64,000 nt of DNA from Spodoptera frugiperda (lineage: Eukaryota > Arthropoda > Insecta > Lepidoptera > Noctuidae), in the NCBI RefSeq assembly GCF_023101765.2, contig NC_064236.1:13170993-13234992 (forward strand), in the 5' to 3' direction. The notes below the pieces were generated by a model that was given only the letters and a program-made list of their open reading frames with translations, was not told the origin of the DNA and searched no databases. This document shows, one piece after another, positions 13,025 through 23,777 of this stretch. The translations under genes were made by a program, and so were the position numbers. How positions within the stretch are numbered: position 1 is the stretch's first letter; the number at the start of each line of letters is the position of its first letter.

Positions 13025-13547
13025 GAATGGATCCTCCACCCGGAGGACACGGTGGAGCATACAGTAGCGGTGTGTGGATGTGATCGGCGATGGTGACCTC
13101 TCGCGTCCCGGCCCTGGTTCAGGCTATGGTGGAATGGGACGCCGTCTCCTCCTTTTGCGAAGCAGTCATACTAGCTAAGGAGGAGGCGGAGGGCGTGAAG
13201 GAACGATCCTCCTCACGCCCCAGCCGCCGCAGAAGACACTCCGGGCGTCGGGGATCGCGTGGCGATCTCCGGCCACCGTAAGTGCGGGTTTGCGGACGGC
13301 GAGCAAGGGTAGCTCGACCAGAACCAGACCCGTGCTTACGGCGCGTCGCGATCCGCGCGCGCTTCATAGAGACAGATTCACCACAGATGGGGCCTGCCTA
13401 GTAGGGCTGTTGCCCGATCCGGAGCTGCGGACAACGTTAAAGGTTACCGGGGCTCCGGCTCAAAGCAGGGGAAGGAACGGGGTGGTTTTTAGTCAGTAAG
13501 AGTCTGACACTCCCTCCCGCCTCAGCCAAGGCGGGAGAAGTCATTGG
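13025..13547 (+). pseudogene. R1-clade non-LTR retrotransposon: ORF2 C-terminus and 3' UTR
   Basis: A broken frame near 13045-13070 reads EDTVEHTVAVC, the His/Cys motif near the end of ORF2 in R1-clade elements. After a frameshift the frame at 13090-13281 gives ALVQAMVEWDAVSSFCEAVI and an Arg/Ser-rich C-terminal tail before a stop. The following 3' UTR runs to about 13547 and contains the pyrimidine-rich gtctgacactccctcccgcc block shared with copies at 868, 13945 and 25018. All upstream ORF2 domains are missing, so it is a 5'-truncated dead copy. Confidence 0.75.
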
Positions 13548-13944
13548 ATGATTTTCCACCCTAAAAATAAAAAAGGTATGGATCCTATTGTAAGTTTACA
13601 AAACCTAAACTATTGCATCTTTTATTGCCCAAAGAAATCTTTCCCAGAGAGATTTAAATACGTACCTTCTTGCTATTGCAACATTAAACATACATATTAC
13701 ATTATGCAAATAAATGATTTGATTGGATTGATTTGTTATTGTGTAGCGCCCGCTTTACCCTGCGTCGTACCTACGAGTATGTAACGGGTACGAACTCGTG
13801 CTGGATTATATTCCCCCTGATCATAAGGTAGCTTTCCAGAATCTCCTCGAAGCCTAGACAATCTAACCTTCGTCGATTCGACGAACACGACACGACGAAC
13901 ACGACGACAGAAAATTTGCTATTACTTATTGGTGTTTTTTTTTT
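13548..13944. other. Spacer between two inverted R1-type tails
   Basis: AT-rich unique-looking sequence with a short run of cgacgaacacgac repeats near 13880-13905. No gene seen. Confidence 0.4.
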
Positions 13945-14100
13945 TAGGGGGAATGTCATTCAATGACTTCTCCAGCCTTAGGTTGAGGCGGGAGGGAGTG
14001 TCAGACTGTTACTGACTAAAAACCACCCCGTTCCTTCTCCTGCTTTGAGCCGGAGCCCCGGTAACCTTTTACGTTGTCCGCAACTCCAGATCGGGCATCA
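13945..14100 (-). repeat. Inverted second copy of the R1-type 3' tail
   Basis: Its reverse complement follows the tail at 13400-13547 block by block (ggttaccggggctccggctc, ggaacggggtggtttttagt, gtctgacactccctcccgcc). It ends at an oligo-T run on the plus strand (13926-13946), the A-tail of a minus-strand insertion. No coding part remains. Confidence 0.8.
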
Positions 14101-14509
14101 GCCCATTACTTATTGGTGTGGAGCATTGTTACAACCACATTGCTTGTTACTTCACTATTCGTCGAGGTCTTTTGAGATGCATAATATAAGTCCGATACAC
14201 GAGTGCAATAGTTTTAGAGATATTAAAATCTTGTTCTGACTTGTTCCTCGTTACGACAAATGGTTAAAGTTTGTGTATTGCCTTCTAGACATTAAGTCAC
14301 TTCAATAAGTAGGTAGTCGTCGAATCGACGAATGGTTAGGCTTTGAGGGTGACAGCCGAACGTTTATATTTACGTATACCCACAGTATTGCGTTCATAAT
14401 AATATATTCATAAACGACGAAGAGGAAGCGTTAGGTTGTAACACTTAAAAACTTAAAAGAATGGAGTAGCTACATATCTTGGCCCTGTGTGCTTAGTACA
14501 ATGCGTTCG
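14101..14509. other. Stretch between retroelement relics, nothing recognised
   Basis: No exon or repeat end identified. A gtcgaatcgacgaatggtta block near 14318 recalls attcgtcgattcgacgaac near 13870. Confidence 0.35.
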
Positions 14510-14907
14510 TGAACAGTTTTGGAGAAATCACGTCTCCCTGTCTCACGCCTTTCGGTAAATGGATTGGTTTCGTACTGGCGGGGCGTTTCTATAGATAGGC
14601 ACATAGAGGAAAAGTTAAAGTGTGTAGTAGATATCGCTAGAGACTACACCGCCCAGATTGAATGAACAGTTTTCTTATAGTCCACAAACGCCAAGCATAG
14701 TGGCAAATTACACGCCTCGATATTCTGAATAACTTGCCACAGCATAATATGAGTGTGGCCTATGGTACTGAAGCCTTTTCGGAAGCCTTGTTCGGTAGGC
14801 CGGAAATTAGGAAACCTGCGTTCGAGCCAGTTCGTATCTTTACTTAAATGCAAAACGTGTAGCGAGCGGGTTAGATTGCCGCTACACTGGACACGTCTGG
14901 ATGTCAT
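14510..14907 (-). pseudogene. RTE-type retrotransposon reverse transcriptase relic
   Basis: The minus-strand frame 14907-14644 reads ..TEQGFRKGFSTIGHTHIM.. followed by LPLCLAFVDYKKTVHSIWAV, matching reverse-transcriptase blocks of RTE-clade elements common in Lepidoptera; the catalytic FxDYxKAF block survives with Thr-Val replacing Ala-Phe. After a stop, a further frame reads KPIHLPKGVRQGDVISPKLF, the next conserved RT block. Both ends of the element are missing. It is a non-functional fragment. Confidence 0.8.
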
Positions 14908-15127
14908 GTGTATGTGAAATTATATTATTATGTTTGTACAGGCACTTATGACACAGGAGAAAATGCTGGGTGAGGGGCGTTTAAAAAAATGGTGCGGTTT
15001 ACTTATTTGTCATCCATTCACGTAGCAACAGAGTGGTGACCCGGTACGGTACTGGTGCGGCCGTGTATCGCTATGTCTTCGACGAACACAGAGAAATATT
15101 TACCCTGGGTTGTTGGTGTCAGTGTTA

Positions 15128-15270
15128 CCATCATCATCAACACTTCAACAGCCAATATGTTGCCACTGCTGGCCGAAAACCTCTTCTTGCACGGGGATGG
15201 TTTGAGCATTAACCATCACAATTGTTCAACGCGGGTTGGCGATTTCAAACTTACCTATGTAGGTATAATA
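15128..15270 (-). repeat. 3' end of an RTE-type element with (ATG)n tail
   Basis: On the minus strand a gcaagaagaggttttcggcc block and cagcagtggcaacat lead into gatgatgatgg, the usual 3' terminus of lepidopteran RTE elements. It lies just upstream, in minus orientation, of the RT relic at 14510-14907, so it belongs to a separate insertion. Confidence 0.6.
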
Positions 15271-15469
15271 AAACATTATAAGCCCAGGTTTTGGTCGGAG
15301 GCATCTTAAACCTCAAGGTCACCGCGACAATACTAGGTGAACTGTTCCGATGGTGTACCTACAGTGTGAACAGGTGAGGGACACAAAATCAGATAGTACG
15401 GTTTGACGAAAATCAAGAATGAATATTTGATTGGTAGGTAGGTACAGCTTATAAGTAAACTACATACAT

Positions 15470-16655
15470 CTATATATATAAAAATCAATTGCTATTCCTT
15501 TGTCTCGCTAAAACTCGAGAACGGCTGGACCGATTTGGCAAATTTTGGTCTTGAATTATTTGTAGAAGTCCAGGGAAGGTTTAAAAGGTGAGAAAATATC
15601 AAATAATTGACGGAAAAACCCTAAAAACTGCCCTTTCCTTTATCCCATACAAACGTTTTCTAACTAATACGTAGAGTCAATTTGAGCTTTATTGCTATTG
15701 GATAAAGTTCATTGTTGGATAAATGCTATTGGATACTAAAAAACAAATGCTATAGATTCCCTACTAATATTATAAATGCGAAAGTAACTCTGTCTGTCTG
15801 TAATTACGCTTTCACGCATAAACCAGTGAACCGATTTTGATGAAGATGATGATTTTGGTACTGAGATAGAATAGACCTTACTTGATACTTTTTATTGCAA
15901 AAAAATAGCGGAGAATGGGTAAAAAGAGGGGATGACTGTTCATATGTAAATTCATCATTTTAAAAGCTGTAACAGTGAAACTTTGTATTTAGACACTTAA
16001 AGATAAACGAAAGAACATGGTCTACTTTTTATTGCAAAAAATACTGGAGAGTGGGTAAAAATAGGGGATGAATGGTCATATGGAAATTCGTCATTTTTAA
16101 AGCTGTAACAGTGAAATTTTGTATTTAGACACTTAATGAGGAGCGAAAGAACATAGGCTACTTTTTAATAAAAAGGGTATAAGGCGTAGTATGTTTGATA
16201 GAGGAGATTAATGTTTGCTTGAAAATTCGTCATTTTCGTTAATACGTTGCCTGTGGCTTCACTCGCGTTCGATTCTTATTTAAATACACATATACTTATT
16301 TAAATCGCCAATATCCCTACTACCATACTAATGTTATGAATGCGAAAGTAATCCTGTTTGTGTTGAGGTTACGCTTGCACGAATGTTTTTTTTTGGAATA
16401 TAACAACGAAACAATGTATTTTTTTATTGATAGGCAATATATAGGAAATTAAAGGATAATAATATAGATAACCTTGGCTACTTTTCATCATGATTATAAA
16501 ATTATGAATCGGCGGTCGTGGTTTCTTTGGAATACATATCTTTAAAAATGCTAACAGTAACATATTCTCAAGTAATTCACATTTTAGATGACATACGGCA
16601 GCATTTTGACCACTAACACCACTACGCGGACGAAGTCGCGGGCAAAAGCTAGATT
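15470..16655 (+). mobile_element. Cluster of Helitron-like non-autonomous relics
   Basis: At least three 5'-end-like starts are seen: atctatatatataaaaatc at 15469, ccctactaatattataaatg at 15760 and ccatactaatgttatgaatg at 16322. The last unit ends near 16652 in gcggacgaagtcgcgggcaa then aagctaga, the Helitron 3' end with a final A. Two internal sentences (15890-15990 and 16010-16130) repeat each other, including a gaaagaacat block, suggesting internal duplication. No protein is encoded. Confidence 0.6.
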
Positions 16656-17239
16656 CGATAAATTTTCATTTGTACATGTCAAATATTTGTTGTTTCTAAA
16701 TTCAAATTCTGTAAATAATGATTGACATTTATGCATAAACTATGAAAAGGGTGAATAAACAATTGTCTGTATTTTTTTTAATCTATTGAAAATGTTGAAA
16801 AGTGCATTAAGCATTAATAGAAATTCCTCAAATATGAATTATGCGTGCGTTCAGAAATAATGACAACTTATCAACAGTTACGCGTGTGTTCAGAAATTTT
16901 TTCTATTCACGTTTTCGAACAAACGATGCTCTTTCAATATAGTCTATTGGTGTGAATGACATTGACATTCGTATTGCGCGTTTTTTAAAATATTATTATG
17001 CAAAATTAAATGTATATTTTTCAATATTTCTGAGAGATTATCATAATATTTCTTCGAGTTTTAAAGACTAAGAAGATTTTTATTTGCTAATAAGTGTTTG
17101 TTAATCAAGGTAAGTTCACATCCTCATTATTGATTTTTAGTAACTTTTGGTGACTACGAAATACTACAATTTGGTATACACGGTTATGCAGAAAATGTAT
17201 GAGAGCTTTTTATTTTCAGTTGGAATTTCGTTTTAAACA
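16656..17239. other. AT-rich stretch, nothing recognised
   Basis: No exon. It may be the 5' part of the Helitron that follows, but the 5' TC end could not be located. Confidence 0.35.
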
Positions 17240-17640
17240 ATGCTACCAACCAGACGTACAAGCTTAGGCCGCAGAACTCGAAATACGGCAAGTCAAAGAA
17301 ATATAAGAGCAAATCAAACTAATGAGCATCGCGAAGCGCGAAATGAACTTGAACTGAATCGATATCAAGATAGAAATGTTGTGTTTAATCCCCACAAAGC
17401 TGCATTCAGTTATAATGTGGCAATTGATTACAGTTCAGAGCAAATTGTTGCTATTGGACTAATGAACATTGTGTGTCCACATTGGGATTGAAATTAAAAA
17501 ATGAAGCCTCTGGATTGTGTTGCGCCAGCGGCCAAGTCAAATTGACGCCATTGGTACCGCCACCAGAGCCACTACATTCATTGGTTTAATTTTTTGACTC
17601 ATATCCAGCAGTACAATAATTGCTTTCAAATGACATCATT
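17240..17640 (+). pseudogene. Helitron Rep/helicase N-terminal region, broken
   Basis: The frame from 17240 encodes an Arg-rich start followed by AAFSYNVAIDYSSEQIVAIG and NIVCPHWD, the N-terminal domain of Helitron transposases. Past frameshifts, further family blocks appear: EASGLCCASGQVKLTPL (about 17500-17550), PPPEPLHSLV (about 17558-17587) and a degraded QYNNCFQMTSFGA (about 17608-17650). The Rep catalytic and helicase domains of a full protein (usually well over 1000 aa) are absent. Dead fragment. Confidence 0.75.
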
Positions 17641-17790
17641 TGGGGCAACAAAAGCAAGGGGCAAGTAAGTATAATGGCAAACGTTTTTTTTTTTTAGTTT
17701 TAAAACCATGTATTTATTTTGTAAACAATAAGTCAAATACATAATAATAATAGTCTATAATCCGAAGACTTAATCAGCAACATTTTATAA

Positions 17791-18260
17791 CATGTTGTAT
17801 CTTATAGTGACATGAGCAAAGTGTTCCAATACTTGGTAAAGCCTACTACCTAAAGCTGCCGTGGAAGGCTGTTTAATGTCGAGGTTTAAAGTAGTTTTAA
17901 TTTGAAATGATGTAAAGTATTGTGGCAGTATTTTGCGAGCCACATGGTGGTACAATTTGCTATACAATTACCTGTATACATATTTATATGCTTGCAGATT
18001 CAGGGATTCAAATATATCATCAAACATGTTTTTTATTGCCAGTGCCTGTTGAAGACTACATTTTTGCAAATATATTTTATGGACACTTCAGCAAGAGAAG
18101 TCGATCAGCGTTGCGCACACAACAACTCAGTAAAGAGATCCATTGTGATGAACAACTTCAAACATTTTTCCTTCAACACAATGAATTAGTTGCATTAGAC
18201 CGATGCATTAGACCGCATGCCATCAGATAATCACAAAATTGTCATCAGAGCCGATAAGGC
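17791..18260 (+). repeat. Helitron internal duplication, copy 1
   Basis: This 470-base unit recurs at 18262-18727 with an offset of 467 bases. It encodes decayed Helitron protein blocks: TFLQIYFMDTSAREVDQRC and, near its end, LDRMPSDNHKIVIRADKA. It contains a 102-codon frame (17922-18230) that is not the ancestral Helitron frame. Confidence 0.85.
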
Positions 18261-18261
18261 G

Positions 18262-18727
18262 AATATGTTGTATTTTATAGTGGCATGAGCATGGTGTTAT
18301 TGGTAAAGCCTACTACCTAAAGCTGCCGTGGATGGCTGTTTAATGTCGAGGTTTAAAGTAGTTTTAATTTGAAATGATGTAAAGTATTGTGGCAGTATTT
18401 TGCGAGCCACATGGTGGTATAATTTGCTATACAATTACCTGTATACATATTTATATGCTTGCAGATTCAGGGATTCAAATATATCATCAAACATGTTTTT
18501 TATTGCCAGTGCCTGTTGAAGACTACATTTTTGCAAATATATTTTATGGACACTTCAGCAAGAGAAGTCGATCAGCGTTGCGCACACAACAACTCAGTAA
18601 AGAGATCCATTGTGATGAACAACTTCAAACATTTTTCCTTCAACACAATGAATTAGTTGCATTAGACCGATGCATTAGACCGCATGCCATCAGATAATCA
18701 CAAAATTGTCATCAGAGCCGATAAGGC
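18262..18727 (+). repeat. Helitron internal duplication, copy 2
   Basis: Near-identical to copy 1 over about 430 bases, with scattered changes (tggaaggc/tggatggc, ggtacaat/ggtataat) and more divergence at the left edge. Only copy 2 continues into the next Helitron block (RADKAPAGQ). The copies are more alike than the age of the host element would suggest. Confidence 0.85.
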
Positions 18728-18982
18728 GCCTGCAGGACAGTGAAATGATTGAATCCTATGAAATAAACACTATTATGAAAATATATTTTGTTTTTTTTTA
18801 AATTAGTGAATTCCTTTTCAGGTATAGTGAGATCAGGAAATTATAGATTCATTTTTATATGGAGGATATTTATAGATTCCAATTCAAATCGAATAGGGAC
18901 TCATACATAACTCAGCTATACAAAATAAAGTAGAGCATCATTGCTACGCGAAAGCGGTACGAAGTTCGCTGGGTCAGCTAGT
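18728..18982 (+). mobile_element. Helitron 3' end
   Basis: The element appears to end at 18982 in gcgaaagcggtacgaagttc then gctgggtcagctagt, resembling the 3' ends at 16652 and 6180. This closes the relic that begins at or before 17240. Confidence 0.6.
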
Positions 18983-18989
18983 ATTGTAT

Positions 18990-19340
18990 ATTTTTTACCC
19001 CCAAAGAGGAAAATCCCACATAGCACCCACTCCTCGGGAATGATAAAAGGGTACTGTCAGCCACTAACTTTAAACAACCCCGGTGCCACGGTGTTCTGTG
19101 TCGCACGTGGGCGTGTCTGGCGCGGGAATCAATGTCAATTAATTCCTTTCCCCACCCTTCTTTCACGAGTTCGCAGAAGGATCATACTTGCGTCCTGGAC
19201 CAGCTAGGTCAGGCTTTACGTTAGAGCTTGCGCAACTCCTTTCCAGCATAGTCAAACTATTGGTATGGGAACAACCACTCAGGGAGATGGGCGCTAATAA
19301 CACCAACTGGCCCGAAGAGTAGGTACCATTCCCGAGCCGC
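18990..19340. repeat. GC-richer repeat-like stretch
   Basis: The composition differs from both flanks, and blocks such as ccacggtgttctgtgtcgca and cctcgggaatgataaaaggg look like a dispersed lepidopteran repeat. No reading frame of note; family not identified. Confidence 0.3.
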
Positions 19341-20490
19341 ATAAGCCGCCGTTGCAGAAAAGTCGATTTGTAATTAAATATTTATATAGATTAATATAAT
19401 TACCTATATCAGGCGATGATACTCATACACTACCATTGAAGTAAGGACCCCCGAGTAGAATTAGCCCAGGGCCCCACAATGTCACGATTCGTGATCAGTG
19501 AAACAGCCGTGGTATCAGTCCAATCAACCAAGTACTCGTGCTGAAGCATGCATGGCACACCCACATGAAGATACCTCCTACTCACTTCGTTCTTCGTAAT
19601 TTTGATTCTCTGTCGTCATCCAATCTGTGTAATCCTTCGGTCCGAGCATTTAAGTTTTCGAAGCATACCGCAATTTACCGCATAGACTATGGACGATAGA
19701 AAATAGTAGGGTGTGGTAGGGTCACTTTGTAGGTACTCGGTACCTATTGTTATATTGCAGTTGTGTTGGTTTTTATTTACTTGAAACCCCTGTTTACTTA
19801 TAATAGATAAACATAAAGGTTAAACATAATAGGTACCTACTTATCGATGCTGAATGTATGTGTAGGCTCCTGAAGGGTTTTGGTAGGACTTCATTTGAAA
19901 TGAATATCCAGTGAATACCATTCACACTAGATTTAGTAGAGGGCTTGATAGTATTGGTACCTTGGTAGGTCAATTTAATCTCATTGACTCTACCTTACTT
20001 TTGAACCTTGTACACCGAAATTACTAAAGAATTGGCGTGTGTCGGTTAGATTAGAAGCGTAATTACCATCAACTATTCATTCAGCATTTGTGTAGTTCAC
20101 ACATTTTGGATACAGGTAGGGACAGGTTGCTAGTCTATAATAAAAGACAGATTCACATGAAATTTTCTTACATGTATTGTTGTTTTTAATTCCTTACGCA
20201 CAGGCTTCAATCCTCCTAGCTGTCTATACAAAACTACCTAGATGTAAAAACTACGAAGAAATATTTCATATTTTCAAAGTGAATGTTAGGAAGATAGGGT
20301 ATATTTATAAATCATTTTTGTTGCATTTAACAAGAGATATGCATTGATCATAGTCGTCTTTGTAAAATTAAAATCGTCATTTAACACAAATGTCTATACA
20401 TAGCTAGACAAGGTGAGATTCAAATTCCCTGTTTTACGTATGCATTTTATGCAGGGCTTTATACAGTAAGCGTCGAATGATTATTGGCTC
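19341..20490. other. Intergenic stretch, nothing recognised
   Basis: No exon or repeat boundary recognised. Confidence 0.4.
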
Positions 20491-20505
20491 TCAGGGCACT
20501 TAGCC

Positions 20506-20999
20506 GAGGTATTCCACATTGGGCACCCGTTTAAATGGCACCGATGATGTTCCATACTGGACACCCGTAGGTATTTATTGGGTATTTTTCGTGGGTGCCA
20601 TGTGTGGAATAATTTTTAATTTTATATTTTATTCCAATATGGCACCTGCGCATAAGTAGATACTAGTGTTGGGAAGTTTACGTTTCTCAGCACGTTAAAT
20701 AATATTGAACATGACCCGTAGAGTTTTTAATATAAACTTACCTATCATCATTCATCAAGTGAAACCTATAGCAATGAGCAGTGTGTGTTTTGAAGTAGGG
20801 TATCATAAGCAAGTTGGAGTTTGACATTAAGTATCTACCATTATCTATTTATGCGCAGGTGCCATATGTGGAATAAAATATATAATTAAAAATTATTCCA
20901 CAAATGGCACCCACGAAAAATACCCAATAAATACATATGGGTGACCAATATGGAACATCATCGGTGTCATTTAAACGGGTGCCCAATGTGGAATTCCTC
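20506..20999. mobile_element. Foldback/MITE element with ~155-bp TIRs and 8-bp target duplication
   Basis: The arms 20506-20662 and about 20846-20999 are inverted copies, starting gaggtattccacattgggc on the left and its near-exact complement on the right. The element is bounded by acttagcc on both sides (20498-20505 and 21000-21007). Each arm contains smaller internal inverted motifs (ttccacattgggcacc and ggtgccatgtgtggaa). The 183-bp centre encodes nothing. TSD length fits hAT-like insertion, but the GAGG terminus is not the usual hAT end. Confidence 0.85.
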
Positions 21000-21007
21000 A
21001 CTTAGCC

Positions 21008-23250
21008 ATATCCAAATAAGCATTTATACATAATATATGTAGTATGCAAAATACAGATAAGATAACATTTTCTTACTGTATTCGAACATTTCGAATGCTT
21101 AGGTACAATTAGCAGTTGACTGTACTTACTTGGGTATTTAACCGCTTTTACTGAACCCTTCTATTAAGAATTTTATTTAAGTATAGGGTTCCATGAATTG
21201 ATGACTGATTTGCATCTATTTGAGTGTTGAGTTGACTTTTGAGTTGCATCTATTTGGATGACCCAATTATGCCTAAATGATTAACGCCGACTATAAATAT
21301 GTAGCTCCTTGTATCTTAGTTAATTAAACCGACATGCCGTAATAAGGGTGATGACTAAAACTTTCGATATACTTAAAGATAAAAACATTGGACACATTAT
21401 TTTATATACCATGACGATATAGCTACCTACTTCTATACAAATATGTAAGTACTATAGACAAATTAGAATTTTGACCCACTTCTTAAAATTAAAACGATTT
21501 GCCTCCTTCGATTGTACTCTTATTGACGCTTACATATTTTTAATAATTTCGAAAGACCACAAAAAATAATTAAGTACCTAGTTTGTATTTATATTTCGTT
21601 TAACTCATAAACTGCACTCTTGTGTACAGGTTCATAATAATAAAAATGGTTTTGGCATTTAGATTTGCAACAAATAATTCTCGGTGTAATGACAAATCAA
21701 AGCGCGTTACCTTACAAATGTAGGTATGTTTTATACGGGAATGTGTGGGTGTGGGTCATAATATAAATTTGTCGATGGTACCAAATAACGATATCAAAAT
21801 CAATTATTAATTTTAATTTATCAAAATTTCGTCATTTTGTCTTATGCCATCGAACTATTCAATAAATAGCGGAATATATTTTGATCTTTGCCTTTGTCAT
21901 CATCCCCAGATTACAGGGTAATTTGAAAACAATCAATGGTTAATATTATTTTTTGTGGAATTGAATAACTACCTAAATTAATTGAACGGTGTTATAACAC
22001 ATTGCATTGCTAGTCATCCTTGCATAGCGTAATTATACATAAGTATGAAATGTAAGGTACACCGCGTCGATTTGATTTTCATTCAAAATGAATATCCGTC
22101 AACTAACACACATTTCAGTGGCACACATCATCAAATGATTATGTTTATAGGTACAACGATTCTTCAAATTTATAATTAAGAGGACGGCATTGGAAATAAT
22201 TTGAAAAGAATGTAAACTGTTTTGTTTCTTCACGTAATATATTTTGTTAATTGGAAAATAATTTATAAAAAGAACTTTCTCCATTTTTAAACGACGGCTA
22301 AATGTAACAGTAAAAATAAATAAATATACACGTACAGGGATATTAAAGTACTCAATTTTAAAATATGCAACAAAAATTCGTAGTTAAATGGATAGTATAA
22401 AATTTTGGTTTGCAATAACAATAAGTCCACAACATTTAGATAAAATACACAACATCGAACCTTACCGGGGTCTTAAGGTTCTCTATAACTTCATCTATAT
22501 AATGTAATGGAGTACATGAATCCATATTAATGACAAATTGAATCTTTATTATCTAGGTCCTAAACTAATGACATTACGTTTAATATTTTCGAGAAAACGG
22601 CAGAATTGGCAGAATCAAACAAACACCAAGACAAAATAAAACTATCATTCATAATCGAGTCTAAATTTCATACAAATGAAAACTAGGTATATGAAAATAC
22701 AAAATAGTATAACATAAAGTAATTTAACGTCGGTTAAAAAGAGAATCAATGGGTCATTATCTGGATTTGGAAAGAGGTTGATCTCTGATTTCGTTTCTTT
22801 TCAGAAAAACCTGATATCAACTGGTTTATTTTATAAATAATGTTTATTGAAAATAAATATATATATAATTTGATTTCTTAATAAAATATATATCAAAGTT
22901 TTGAACAATAAGCTCAGGAAGTAAACACGTACGGTACCCACTACTCAGCAACAAGAAGTTGTTCTGTCAAAATGACAAAAGATTTTCATCAAATCAAACT
23001 TGTGAACTTGCATCATTGTGAAGCATACATGGTATATAAAGAAATCCCTAAACTACAAATTGATGAAAGTATCCTATATGCTAATGCCAGTTTCCTAGCA
23101 TTTTCTATTTAAAGAGTTTCATGTAATATGAAAACGTAAGAATGTTTAATAGATAGATTTCACATTGTGGTGACCACTGACAACATTAAGATCAACAATG
23201 ATAGTAACGACATAAATTATCATCCTAAATTTGATTACACAATGAATTAT
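21008..23250. other. Downstream flank of UBE2K, nothing recognised
   Basis: No exon recognised. Minus-strand AATAAA signals for UBE2K are possible at 23261-23266 (about 130 bases past the stop) and, further out, at 22843-22848 and 22825-22830, so the 3' UTR may reach into this stretch. Confidence 0.4.
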
Positions 23251-23393
23251 GTCCAGGTGGTTTATTGATTACATAATTATTTGAATTAGCACAGGAAATT
23301 CATCTGAGAATAACAATAATTGTAACTCTGTGTTTTAATCAAATTACAATATAGCCAGCATTATTGGCTCACTGGTTGTCAACTATAAAATAC

Positions 23394-23777
23394 TTAACTA
23401 AAGAGATGTTCTGTGGCCCTCTCAATTTCCCATTCAAACGTAGAAAGCGCTACCCTAGCTTGATCTTCATCGATACCCATCTCTATTAATACTTGAACCT
23501 TCTGATTGAACTCCCAGATGACAGTAGGCCCCCCAGCATATACATTGGTCCAGTGACTAGCAGTCAGATTAAACAGCCGTATGTCCTCACGGTATTGCTT
23601 AGCCACCACAGCATCTTGGGGGTCGTTTGGCTCTGCAGCTGACAGGAGGGCCTGGATGGAGAGCAGCACTGTGCGCAGCGTCAGGGCAGCCGCCCATTGA
23701 TCTTTAAGTATGTCTAAGCAAATAGCGCCAGTTACCGAGGACACGTTAGGGTGCCAGATCTTTGTCATAAAGCGAAT
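23394..23777 (-). CDS. UBE2K: UBE2K coding exon 3 (catalytic Cys and UBA domain)
   Basis: 127 codons and a TAA stop. Acceptor atatttcag lies before IRFMTKIWHPN. Holds the HPN motif, Cys92 and the C-terminal UBA domain that distinguishes UBE2K from single-domain E2s. The last residues are ATEHLFS. Confidence 0.97.
   Translation of the reverse strand: MRFMTKIWHPNVSSVTGAICLDILKDQWAAALTLRTVLLSIQALLSAAEPNDPQDAVVAKQYREDIRLFNLTASHWTNVYAGGPTVIWEFNQKVQVLIEMGIDEDQARVALSTFEWEIERATEHLFS

Noticed and set aside
17922..18697. Two near-identical 102-residue open frames
   Set aside because: They are the same wrong-frame reading of a duplicated Helitron segment; the ancestral protein blocks are in other frames.
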